Shown here one piece after another: positions 8,660 through 16,296 of a stretch of DNA of 64,000 bases. The translations under genes and the position numbers were made by a program. Each line of letters starts with the position of its first letter. Within the stretch, counting starts at the first letter, position 1. The stretch is from an uncultured Chloroflexota bacterium (lineage in GTDB: Bacteria > Chloroflexota > Dehalococcoidia > CAUJGQ01), in the NCBI GenBank assembly GCA_937879875.1, contig CALFMN010000034.1, forward strand, positions 45,173-109,172, in the 5' to 3' direction. A model generated the notes under the pieces. It saw only the letters and a list, made by a program, of their open reading frames with translations, made no database searches and had not been told where the DNA came from.

Positions 8660-9410
8660 GGGCGAACACGGAGCCGCGGGTAGCACACCAGTACACTGTG
8701 CCACCGCGGACGCCAGCGCGAATGCGTTCGACCCACGCACCCCTTCCCGGTCGTGGCGGTCGTGATGCACCACCAGCGGCCCGCGAGGAGACGGTACGCT
8801 GCTCCAGCGCGCCGCTGCGGTTGGCGCAGCGGGGTACGGGGTACATAGATATCGTCGGCAGCGCCGTCGTACTTGAACACAGTGGCGAATGCGAGCACGG
8901 CACGGTATTGGCCGGAGTGAGACAGCACCGGCGAGTAGCCGCGCTTCGCCAGCCCAGGGCGTCGCCGGCAGCGCCAGTCAGTCCCACTGCGGCTCCTCGT
9001 GCGGTGAGTGGGCAAGCTCGATTGGCGGGGCGCCCCTTCACTTCGGCACACACTTCACCGTGAGGTCGGAGGGTGAACTGCCGGAGGGCGCGTGAAGGCC
9101 GGGTAGCTCCGCGGAAAGCCGAGCGCCGCAGCCTCGTCATAGACAGCCATGGCCTGGGCGTGGGGTCTTCCCGCAGGAGCGCGGCGAGGTACGGGGCGAA
9201 GGGTGTGATCGGATCCGCGCCCGTTGGCGTGCCCTGGCCAAAAGTGGACTGCCGGCGAGATAGGCACGGATGGTCTTGCGGTCACGCCAGAGATGGTCTG
9301 CGATCGCGGAGAGAGAGCAACGTCGTTCCGGCGGCGTAGCAGCTTCCACGTCTTCCTCCGCCAGGCGCCGTCGGCCAGCGAGTGAGCGATGGCGTGCATT
9401 GTCTCGCCGA
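8660..9410 (-). pseudogene. IS21-family transposase (IstA) remnant, multiply frameshifted
   Basis: No single frame is open, but fragments in all three minus frames match the IstA order. First comes a helix-turn-helix SLSAIADHLWRDRKTIRAYL (about 9245-9320). Then come pieces resembling a DPxPxxxAVYDEAAALGFPRSYPAFTR stretch and LRPHGEVCAEVKGRP (about 9020-9180). Next is an RNase H-like core piece VLSHSGQYRAVLAF (about 8890-8930), and finally a GRWW element near 8775. The central catalytic part is internally shortened. No IstB partner gene or intact terminal repeats were found. It is called from remembered family motifs, so the exact limits are approximate. Confidence 0.62.
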
Positions 9411-9530
9411 TCGCTGCCCCGCTTGCAGCATCGGACGCAGGAAACCTCGCCAACAGATCGTGGCGAGGTTTCAGCGCAGGAGCCGGCAGGTCTCGCGAGG
9501 TCTGCGGACCGCGTGATGCGGCACGCTCTG

Positions 9531-9854
9531 CTAGCGCGCGCGCGACCCGGAAACGTGCGCCTCAGCGCGACTTCCCTGATCACCGCGTACCGTCACCGTC
9601 ACGTCGGCATCGCTGGCCGCGATGACGGTGCTCTTCGACTGAAAGGCGCCCTGCGCGTCGGCCTGCAGCGTGCGACTCGTGCTCTGTACGGAGCTGCCGC
9701 TGCTCTGCATCAGCGTCCCCGGGCCGGTCACGACGCTGGACCCGCCGCTCGTGACCGTCAACGTGAGGGCGAGCCGCTCGTGCGGCGCGAAGTCCGTACC
9801 GCGCACGGTGAGGGTACCGTCGTGCTCCCAGCGCAGATCGAGACTGCCGGCCAT
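9531..9854 (-). CDS. Small protein with predicted beta-sandwich (IPT/Ig-like) character, unknown function
   Basis: The 107-aa product alternates hydrophobic and polar residues like a beta-sandwich. It has a GTLTVRGTDFAPHERLALTLTV-type opening, as in IPT/TIG or Ig-like modules, and a later QGAFQSKSTVI turn typical of bacterial Ig-like domains. There is no signal peptide. The start ATG 9854 has AGAGGTAGG upstream at good spacing. It lies on the same strand as the three RDxEGxFYV paralogues and the large repeat protein. It is not recognised as a named family. Confidence 0.6.
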   Translation of the reverse strand: MAGSLDLRWEHDGTLTVRGTDFAPHERLALTLTVTSGGSSVVTGPGTLMQSSGSSVQSTSRTLQADAQGAFQSKSTVIAASDADVTVTVRGDQGSRAEAHVSGSRAR

Positions 9855-9980
9855 GGTGAGAGCCTACCTCTCGGCGCCGAGTGAGTGACCGCAACGCAGC
9901 CGAGGCGACAGTACATACTGTCGCCTCAGCGGGATTGCGGTCGGGGCGGGAGTTCCGGAGACGCCCCTGAACGGTCGTCG

Positions 9981-10313
9981 CTAGTGCTGCACCGTGCCCT
10001 GGCCCGAGACCTGGGGGCCGCCGACGTTGACGCCGGTCTGGGTGACGCCCTGCAGGATGCTGCCGCCGATGGCGGCACCAGCGAACTGGCTGGCGCTGTT
10101 GAAGTTCTGCTGGTTGCTCGTAAGGCGAGCGAACTGCGAGCTGAAGTCGGGGCTGAAGAAGGCGCCGTAGCCCGACACCTCGCCGCCCATCGCCTGCTGG
10201 ATCGCGCCCACCTTGTCCGCAGGCACCTTGCCGGCCTGCAGGGCGGCCCCGGAGATCACGTAGAAGTTGCCCTCACCGTCGCGGAGGATGATCGCCTGGT
10301 CGTTCGTCGGCAT
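9981..10313 (-). CDS. Small RDGEGNFYV-motif protein, paralogue 1 (110 aa)
   Basis: The product starts MPTNDQAIILRDGEGNFYVI, then a Lys/Val helix (KVPADKVGAIQQAMGGE), a GYGAFFSPDFSSQFA centre, an Asn/Gln-rich patch (SNQQNF) and a Gly-rich tail (ILQGVTQTGVNVGG). It is closely similar to the gene at 10381 along its full length and more distantly to 10805, so this is a tandem gene family. There is no signal peptide or catalytic motif. The start is fixed by AGAGAGGAA about 9 nt upstream. The function is unknown. The short length and repeat-like tail suggest a structural, surface or assembly role rather than an enzyme. Confidence 0.7.
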   Translation of the reverse strand: MPTNDQAIILRDGEGNFYVISGAALQAGKVPADKVGAIQQAMGGEVSGYGAFFSPDFSSQFARLTSNQQNFNSASQFAGAAIGGSILQGVTQTGVNVGGPQVSGQGTVQH

Positions 10314-10380
10314 CGTGCTGTTCCTCTCTCGTGTGTTGTGAGCCGTTGGAGTAGAAGGACGGGGGCCCGAGCGGCCGGCG

Positions 10381-10713
10381 CTAGTGCTGCACTGTGCCCT
10401 GGCCGGAGGTCTGGCCACCGCCGATGTTGACGCCGGTCTGGGTCAAGCCCTGCAGGATGTTGCCGCCGACGGCGATGCCGGCCACCTGGGTGCCCGTGTT
10501 GAAGTTCTGCTGGTTGCTCGCCAGGGAGGCGAACTGCGAGCTGAAGTCGGGGCTGAAGAAGGCGCCGTAGCCCGACACCTCGCCGCCCAGCGCCTGCTGC
10601 AGCGCTGCTACCTTGTCCGCCGGCACCTTGCCTTCGTCGAGCGTTGCGCCGGACACCAGGTAGAAGTTGCCTTCGCCGTCGCGGAAGATGATTGCCTGGC
10701 CCTGCATAGCCAT
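10381..10713 (-). CDS. Small RDGEGNFYV-motif protein, paralogue 2 (110 aa)
   Basis: This is the same length and architecture as the neighbour at 9981. The N-terminal signature is QAIIFRDGEGNFYLVSG, the helix is KVPADKVAALQQALGGE, the centre is GYGAFFSPDFSSQFA, and the tail reads ILQGLTQTGVNIGGG ending SGQGTVQH. DNA identity between the two is high across the centre and tail, pointing to recent tandem duplication. AAGGA lies 8-9 nt before ATG 10713; a second ATG two codons later is possible. The function is unknown. Confidence 0.7.
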   Translation of the reverse strand: MAMQGQAIIFRDGEGNFYLVSGATLDEGKVPADKVAALQQALGGEVSGYGAFFSPDFSSQFASLASNQQNFNTGTQVAGIAVGGNILQGLTQTGVNIGGGQTSGQGTVQH

Positions 10714-10804
10714 CGTCTCATTCCTTCTTGCGTTGTGTGTGTCAGTGGTCCCGGATGACGGGACCGCTGCTGGTATTCGGGTCGTGCGCATCACGGCCGG
10801 TAGG

Positions 10805-11116
10805 TTAAATGGTGAATACGTTCAGCCCGGTCTGGCCGAGCGCCTGGTTTACGGGCGCGAAGTTCGCGGCCGCCACCTGCACCCCGACGTTGGTGTTGAT
10901 CTGCGGGGCGACCGTGATCGCGCCCAGCGTGACCAGGCTGCCGCCCGGGGAGACAGCGTAGCCGACGACATCCTGGTCGGCGAGCTTCTCGCGGAGCGCT
11001 TGCTGCTGCTCCGGGGTCGCGCGGCACGCGCGGATCGTGTCCTCGCTGAGCACGTAGAATGCGCCCTCGGCATCGCGCAGTACCAGCGCCGTTGTCTCGT
11101 TGGTCTCTGCCGCCAT
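10805..11116 (-). CDS. Small RDAEGAFYV-motif protein, paralogue 3 (103 aa)
   Basis: This is a diverged member of the tandem family. The N-terminal signature ALVLRDAEGAFYVLSEDTI matches the RDGEGNFYV block of the two downstream genes. A helix rich in Gln, Ala and Glu follows (TPEQQQALREKL), then VGYAVSPGGSLVTLG and a tail NQALGQTGLNVFTI comparable to QTGVNVGG in the paralogues. AGAGAGGAA precedes ATG 11116. It is first in transcription order of the three. The function is unknown. Confidence 0.65.
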   Translation of the reverse strand: MAAETNETTALVLRDAEGAFYVLSEDTIRACRATPEQQQALREKLADQDVVGYAVSPGGSLVTLGAITVAPQINTNVGVQVAAANFAPVNQALGQTGLNVFTI

Positions 11117-12315
11117 GTGACGTTCCTCTCTTGCTGCAGGCGCCGGGCTGGAAGATGCTCGGGCTGCCCGCTGCCCGAGGGCCGATGACCCGCGCTGGTC
11201 CCTCTTCCGGATCTACCGGAACGCCTCTTTCCATAGCTTCTCCTGGAACTCCATCCGCGACCGCGGATCCTGCTCTTGGGCGATACACTTCCTCCTCTCC
11301 AGGCGCTGGAGTCCGGCCGGCCGTATGGGCTCAGGCAAACGGCGGGCCGTGCGTTTCTGGATGAGACCTGCTTCAAGATGATGCTGCCTCGCTCCAGACC
11401 CCGGCTCAGCGTTGGCTACGGCCCTTCGGAGCAGTATGCGACCAGCACGTTCACCCTCTGTTCGCTTTCGCTGCGCCTCATGCTGTCGAGCCGCCGCATT
11501 CGTGCCGCTTACCGGCGCGACCTCAGTAGTATGTGACGCTGATCGGCACATTGCAATCGGTTTTTGCGTCCGCACAATGGGAACCGCCATTGTCCCGTCA
11601 GGCCGTGTAATCGGTTTCCGGTGCGCACTCGTGCTGCCAGCGGCGACCTCCGCAGCGGACGGCGTCAAGGCTGCACCATCCGGGCGGCCAGCGTTCGCAG
11701 CGCGGTTTCGTTGAAGTTTGGTGCTGGAGCTGCGGCGCCTATGGGGCCGCGGACCAGGACGTGCACGCGGCAGCGCCGCCTGCTCGCGCCCCGTCCGTGC
11801 CTCGCCGCACGCTTCATGCCCTCGCACAGAACGTCCGCGTCCCCGCCTGCCTCGGCATAGCGAAGCGCCGCCACCAATGCCATCCGCAGCGCAGCGGCCA
11901 TCATCCGGCGCCTTCCTCCTGGGATCTCAGCCACTCGCTGCGGAGCACCCGCTGGCCGTCACCGTCAAACGGCCTGGCAGATTTACCTACTTTAGGGGGC
12001 AGGTTATCCGAGGAACAGTCCGGTCAAGAGAGAAAACAGATCCGGAGGGGCCGATCACGCGCTGCCAGGGGAGAGTGGATGGCGACCCTACACTTAAACG
12101 GTGCTGTCCGAAAGGGGGGGAATCCCGCACGGGCGCGCCGCACGGCTGCGCGGCGGGCATGCTGAGCAGCGCCAGCGATCCCTTGGCCGCGGCGATCACC
12201 GATCAGTTCTCGCGGCGATCGCCTCGCGGCCACCGCCGCCCCACGACCTTCAACACACTGCTAGACTGAGACCGAGGGCGGGCGGTCTCCGCGCGTCCGG
12301 CAAGGAGTGCGGCGG
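11117..12315. other. Gene-poor 1.2-kb stretch with likely mobile-element debris
   Basis: No frame here has convincing coding character apart from the short remnant listed at 11665-11904. The part around 11970-12070 is less GC-rich than its surroundings and is bracketed by CCTGGCAG (about 11969) and CTGCCAGG (about 12062). A second low-GC piece follows near 12085-12115. These could be decayed insertion-sequence ends. Confidence 0.4.
11665..11904 (-). pseudogene. Possible N-terminal remnant of an IS256-type (mutator) transposase
   Basis: The 79-codon frame opens at ATG 11904 behind a strong AGGAGGA. It reads MMAAALRMALVAALRYAEAG then GDADVLCEGMKRAARH, which resembles the N-terminal helix region of some IS256-family transposases (GDADFLREG type). 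After that, similarity is lost and the sequence becomes Arg-rich and non-globular, as expected of a frameshift or truncation. No DDE core is visible. The call rests on a short motif, so it is tentative. Confidence 0.28.
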
Positions 12316-13402
12316 ATGACGTGGGGCGCGCCGGCAGAAACAGCGATCATCGATGGCGATTCGCACGTCCTCGATCCGCATCTTCACCGACGGTGACGGC
12401 CACGAGAGCCTGAGCATCGACAATCAAGTCGTGCTGCGCGACCATCTCGGCGGCCTCGGCGGCGTCGAGATCGAGCGGCAGCGGCTCAGCGTTCCCGGAG
12501 CGGTGAGCTACCTCGACGGCGCCCCGGCGGCCAGCATGGACACCGCGGCGCGCCTGCAACTCTACGAGGACTGGGGCATTCAGGGCGGGCTGGTCTTTCC
12601 CACGGTCGGCATTTTGTGGGACACAGAAGACCCGCGCCTCGCCGACGCTTACGCCCGCGCCTACAACCGCTGGCAATGGGACTTCGCCGGCGGGCACGTC
12701 GACCAGATCCTGCCGATCGCCCATGTTCCCTTCCACGACCCGGCGCTGGCGCTGGCGGAGCTGCGGCGCTGCCTCAAGCTTGGCTTCAAGGGTATGTTCC
12801 TGGCGCCCGAGCCGCTGAACGGCAAGCGCCCTTCGCATCCAGACTACGACGCGGTCTGGCACGAGCTGGAAGACGCCGGGCTGCCGTTCTGCCTGCACGT
12901 GATCGTGCGTTTCACACGGCCGATAGGGCTGGGCCAGGCGATGCGCGGCTGGTTTCCCGAGGGCAACCGCACCTTCACCTTCGGGCTGGGCGCCACGTTT
13001 CAGATCATCCCGGCCGTCGCGGCGCTGGTGCTCGACGGCCTGTTCGACCGCTTCCCTCGGCTCAAATGCCTCTGTGTCGAGGCCGGCTGCGGCTGGGCGG
13101 CCTACCTGATGGACCGGCTGGACGAAAAGCATCAGCACTTCGGCTACGCCGACACGATCAGGCTGAAGCCGAGCGAGTATCTGCGCCGCAACGTCTGGTA
13201 CGTGGCCGAGCCGCAAGAACGCAGCATCGACGCGATGATGGACCTGGTGGGCGAGACGCACATGCTCTGGGGCTCCGACTACCCGCACATCGATTCACAC
13301 ATCGAGGCGGCGAGCCAGATCCGCGCCAGCGTCGCCGGGCTCTCCGAGCGCCGCCGGCGGCTGGTGCTGGGCGAAAACGCCCGCGCGTTGCTGAGACTCT
13401 GA
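12316..13402 (+). pseudogene. Amidohydrolase-2 family protein, frameshifted near the N-terminus
   Basis: An ideal start (AAGGAG, 8 nt, ATG 12316) begins MTWGAPAETAIIDGDSHVLDP, which carries the DxDxH metal-binding opening of the amidohydrolase-2 (ACMSD-like) family. It then meets TGA at 12394. The rest of the protein is open in another frame from 12353: GLVFPTVG, KGMFLAPE, the metal ligand region LPFCLHV, and WGSDYPHIDS near the C-terminus. About 15-25 residues that normally link the opening to IRIFTDGDGHE are also missing. A gene finder would start at 12353 and lose the first metal-binding motif. The cause may be real decay or an assembly error. Confidence 0.75.
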
Positions 13403-13438
13403 TTCCAACCAGCCAACGATTCACCGAAGGAGCAGATC

Positions 13439-13609
13439 ATGGTCTACCGGCCGCGGCGCATGCAGTTCGGCATCTTCATGGCGCCGTTCCATCGCGTGGG
13501 CGAGAATCCGACGCTGGCGCTCAAGCGCGACCTGCAGCTGATCCAGCATCTGGACGAACTCGGTTTCGACGAGGCCTGGATCGGCGCTGTCGTGTGCCAG
13601 GAGGGGTGA
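13439..13609 (+). pseudogene. Truncated LLM-class flavin-dependent oxidoreductase (N-terminal 50 residues only)
   Basis: After AAGGAG and ATG 13439 the frame reads MVYRPRRMQFGIFMAPFHRV and then GFDEAWIG, which is the N-terminal strand-helix of luciferase-like monooxygenases. It diverges immediately afterwards and stops at 13609. Intact relatives are about 350-400 aa. The rest is not found downstream, where an extremely GC-rich segment follows. It sits directly behind the broken amidohydrolase, a frequent pairing, so a whole catabolic unit appears to have been lost here. Confidence 0.7.
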
Positions 13610-13956
13610 GCCAGCGCTGCCCGCACGCCCCCGCAGGCGGCCGGTGCCCTGCAGCCGGCGCGCACGGCCGGCACGGCCGGCACGGCAACGTCGCGCGGGG
13701 GCCGCGCACCGGCGCCGCGGCGGCCTGGGACGGCAGCGGCCCGGACGGCGATCCCGCCGGCTGGGCGGCGGCGCGCCAGGCCGGTGTCCCCCCGGACAAC
13801 CCGCGGCGCTTGCCCAGCGCGCTGGGGGCGCCACCCCGCGCCAGGACGCGGAGAAGCTCCTCACCCGAAGCGGCGTGCCCTGCGGCCGTCTCACCTGTCC
13901 TGAACCACTACAAGATTTGACGGGGCGCCCGGTCGCTCGCTATCGTGGAGATCCGC
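13610..13956. other. Extremely GC-rich gap with short tandem repeats, no gene seen
   Basis: The sequence is mainly G and C, with a tandem run of ACGGCCGGC-like units near 13665-13690. Frames are open on both strands because of base composition, but none has recognisable motifs. It separates the truncated oxidoreductase from tRNA-Val. Confidence 0.5.
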
Positions 13957-14030
13957 GGGCGGCTAGCTCAGCTGGTTAGAGCGCTGCGTTGACATCGCAG
14001 AGGTCACTGGTTCGAGTCCAGTGTCGCCCA
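13957..14030 (+). tRNA. tRNA-Val (anticodon GAC)
   Basis: A full cloverleaf can be drawn. The acceptor stem is GGGCGGC/GTCGCCC with one G-T pair, and the D-arm is GCTC...GAGC with AGCTGGTTA. The anticodon stem is CTGCG/CGCAG with loop TTGACAT (GAC at 13991-13993), and the T-arm is ACTGG-TTCGAGT-CCAGT. The discriminator base is A. CCA is not encoded. It lies about 50 nt before the thrS leader and could share its transcript. Confidence 0.95.
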
Positions 14031-14084
14031 CCGCATCCCACAATCGCATATCCAACGGCTTTGACCGGGACACGTCTCGCGCCC

Positions 14085-14363
14085 GGCGCCGGCTCAGAGA
14101 CGAGAGCCATCGGCTGCAAGCTCTCGCACAGGCGCCACGCGACGATACCACCCGCGAGCCGGCCGGCGAAGCGTTGCGCCATCCTGTCGGACGGCAACGC
14201 GCAGCCGGTCCCGCTGGCCCCGTTAGCGGCCGCTCAACGAGGAGCCGTGCGCCCTTCCCCCGGCGGCGGCTCGAAGTCGGGTGGAACCACGTGACCGCAG
14301 GCCCCACGTCCCGATGCATCGCGCTTCGCGCGGTGTGCGGATGGCGTCGGGCCTGTGTTGTTT
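14085..14363 (+). promoter_or_regulatory. T-box leader of thrS, probable Thr (ACC) specifier
   Basis: The conserved T-box CGGGTGGAACCACG lies at 14278-14291. Upstream, GAGAGCCATCGGCTGCAAGCTCTC (14103-14126 region) fits the distal loop of Stem I. The 3' side of Stem I offers the triplet ACC at 14147-14149, followed by A, matching a threonine specifier for uncharged tRNA-Thr. A terminator-like hairpin follows. In addition TGGAACC (14282-14288) is perfectly complementary to GGTTCCA (14371-14377), which directly abuts the thrS ribosome-binding site, so translational control is possible. Confidence 0.8.
14298..14363 (+). terminator. Conditional terminator or sequestering hairpin in the thrS T-box leader
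   Basis: CAGGCCC (14298-14304) pairs with GGGCCTG (14349-14355), enclosing a smaller hairpin (GCGCTTCGCGC). It is followed by TGTTGTTT. The T tract is imperfect, so this may be a weak terminator. The 5' arm overlaps sequence just behind the T-box, as expected for mutually exclusive folds. Confidence 0.5.
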
Positions 14364-14379
14364 CAGGGGAGGTTCCAGC

Positions 14380-16134
14380 ATGTCGGCAGACGGTGAAATC
14401 CGGGGAATGGACGAAGGGCTCTACCGTATGCGCCACTCGGCGGCGCACATGATGGCGAAGGCCGTCGTGGATCTGTTCCCCGACGCGCGCATCGCCATCG
14501 GCCCGCCGGTCGAGCACGGTTTCTACTACGACTTCGACCTGCCGCGATCGCTCACGCCGGAAGACCTCGCTGTGCTGGAAGCGAACATGCGCGAGCAGAT
14601 GCAGCAGGACTGGCCGTTCGTTCACTCCGAGATCTCGAAGGCCGAAGCGGACGAACGCTTCAAGGATCAGCCGTACAAGCTGGAGATCATCGCAGGCATC
14701 CCCGACGCGCACGTCGGCCTCTACACGCACGGACCGTTCACGGATCTGTGCGGCGGGCCGCACGTCGAGAGCACCGGCAAGATCGGCGCGTTCAAGCTGA
14801 CGACTGTGGCCGGCGCCTACTGGCGGGGTGACGCCGCGCGGCCGATGCTGCAGCGCGTCTACGGCGTCTGCTTCCCCACCCAGCAGGAGCTGGACGCGCA
14901 TCTCGCCATGCTCGAAGAGGCGCGCAAGCGCGACCATCGCCGCCTCGGCCGCGAGCTGGGCCTGTTTGTCTTCAGCGAGGATGTGGGCTCCGGCATCCCG
15001 CTCTTCCTGCCGCACGGTGAGATCCTGCGCCACGAGATGGAGGCGTTCGTCCGCGAGGTGCAGACGCGCCACGGTGTCCAGCACGTCTGGACGGCGAACG
15101 TGGCTCGGGCGGAGCTCTACAAGAAGTCGGGCCACTGGGAGCACTACCGCGACGTGATGTGGCCGCCGATGGACGACGACGGCGACATCTACGTGCTCAA
15201 GCCGATGAACTGCCCTTCGCACATGACGCTCTACAACTCGCAGTTGCACAGCTACCGCGAGCTGCCGCTGCGCTACGCCGAGTTCGCCACGCTCTACCGC
15301 TACGAGCTGGCGGGCGTGCTCTCCGGCCTGACGCGTGTGCGCTCGCTCACCCAGGACGACTGCCACATCTTCTGCACGCCGGAGCAGATTCAAGAGGAGT
15401 TCGCCCGCTGCCTGAGCGTGATCGGCGAGGTCATGGCGGCGTACGGCTTCTCCGATAACTACGTGCAGCTTTCGCTGCGCGACCGCACCGGCGGCAAATA
15501 CATCCAGGACGACGAAAAGTGGCAGCAGGCGGAAGACGCGCTGCGCATCGCGCTGGACACGGCCGGCGTCGCGTATCGCCCGGTCGAAGGCGAGGCGGCG
15601 TTTTACGGCCCCAAAGCCGACTTCATGGCGAAGGACGCGCTGGGCCGCGAGTGGCAGCTCTCGACGATCCAGGTGGACTTCATGCAGCCCGGCCGGCTCG
15701 GCTGCACGTATATCGGCGAGGACGGCGCCGAACATACGCCGGTGATGCTGCACCGCGCTGTGATGGGTTCCACGGAGCGCTTCCTCGGCGTGCTGATCGA
15801 GCACACGGCCGGCGCCTTCCCGACCTGGCTGGCGCCCGTGCAGGCGCAGATCGTCCCGATCGCAGACCGGCACTTCGACTACGCTCGCATCGTGCAGCGG
15901 CGCCTGCGCGACGCCGGCATTCGCGCGGACGTCGACGACCGCTCGGAACGCATGAACGCCAAGATCCGCCACGCACAGATGCTGAAGATCCCGTACATGC
16001 TGGTGGTGGGCGACAAGGAGATCGAAGCGGACGCAGCGTCGGTGCGGCTGCGCAACGGTGAGAACCTGGGACCGCTGCCGCTCGCCGAGATCGTCGCGCG
16101 GCTGAGCGAGGAGATCGCGTCACGGCGGGCGTAG
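14380..16134 (+). CDS. thrS: Threonyl-tRNA synthetase
   Basis: The enzyme charges tRNA-Thr. The 584-aa product starts at ATG 14380 behind AGGGGAGG. The editing domain has HSAAH (HxxxH) and CGGPH. The class II catalytic domain has zinc ligands in MNCPSH, the His of DDCHIFC and the His of LHRAVMGSTERF, plus motif 2 around RYELAGVLSGLTRVR. The C-terminal anticodon-binding domain contains DDRSERMNAKIRHAQ. It lacks the N-terminal TGS domain found in the roughly 640-aa E. coli type; such TGS-less forms are known. It is preceded by a T-box leader, so expression should rise when tRNA-Thr is uncharged. Confidence 0.96.
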   Translation: MSADGEIRGMDEGLYRMRHSAAHMMAKAVVDLFPDARIAIGPPVEHGFYYDFDLPRSLTPEDLAVLEANMREQMQQDWPFVHSEISKAEADERFKDQPYKLEIIAGIPDAHVGLYTHGPFTDLCGGPHVESTGKIGAFKLTTVAGAYWRGDAARPMLQRVYGVCFPTQQELDAHLAMLEEARKRDHRRLGRELGLFVFSEDVGSGIPLFLPHGEILRHEMEAFVREVQTRHGVQHVWTANVARAELYKKSGHWEHYRDVMWPPMDDDGDIYVLKPMNCPSHMTLYNSQLHSYRELPLRYAEFATLYRYELAGVLSGLTRVRSLTQDDCHIFCTPEQIQEEFARCLSVIGEVMAAYGFSDNYVQLSLRDRTGGKYIQDDEKWQQAEDALRIALDTAGVAYRPVEGEAAFYGPKADFMAKDALGREWQLSTIQVDFMQPGRLGCTYIGEDGAEHTPVMLHRAVMGSTERFLGVLIEHTAGAFPTWLAPVQAQIVPIADRHFDYARIVQRRLRDAGIRADVDDRSERMNAKIRHAQMLKIPYMLVVGDKEIEADAASVRLRNGENLGPLPLAEIVARLSEEIASRRA

Positions 16135-16296
16135 GCGACGTGCGCGTGCTCGCCTGCGCCGCGGCCGGCGGTGATGCTCGCCGGCAGGCGCAGGCCCGCA
16201 GCGCCGGCTTGACACCGACGCATCGGGCGAGACACTGATAGCTGCAGACTCGCTTGCATACCTGCACCCTCCGCCATCCACCCTTGTGAGGCTTCC

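Noticed and set aside
8611..9051. 146-codon minus-strand frame as an intact gene
   Set aside because: Only part of it (VLSHSGQYRAVLAF, GRWW) fits a known family, the IS21 transposase, and neighbouring pieces lie in other frames.
11213..11827. 204-codon minus-strand frame in the gene-poor stretch
   Set aside because: Composition is rich in Arg, Ala and Gln without hydrophobic core pattern; no RBS near a plausible start.
13610..13956. C-terminal part of the truncated LLM oxidoreductase
   Set aside because: No luciferase-family C-terminal motif appears in any frame of this GC-rich stretch.
13963..15972. 669-codon open frame on the minus strand
   Set aside because: It is antisense to thrS across the whole length; open because of high GC, with no family motif.
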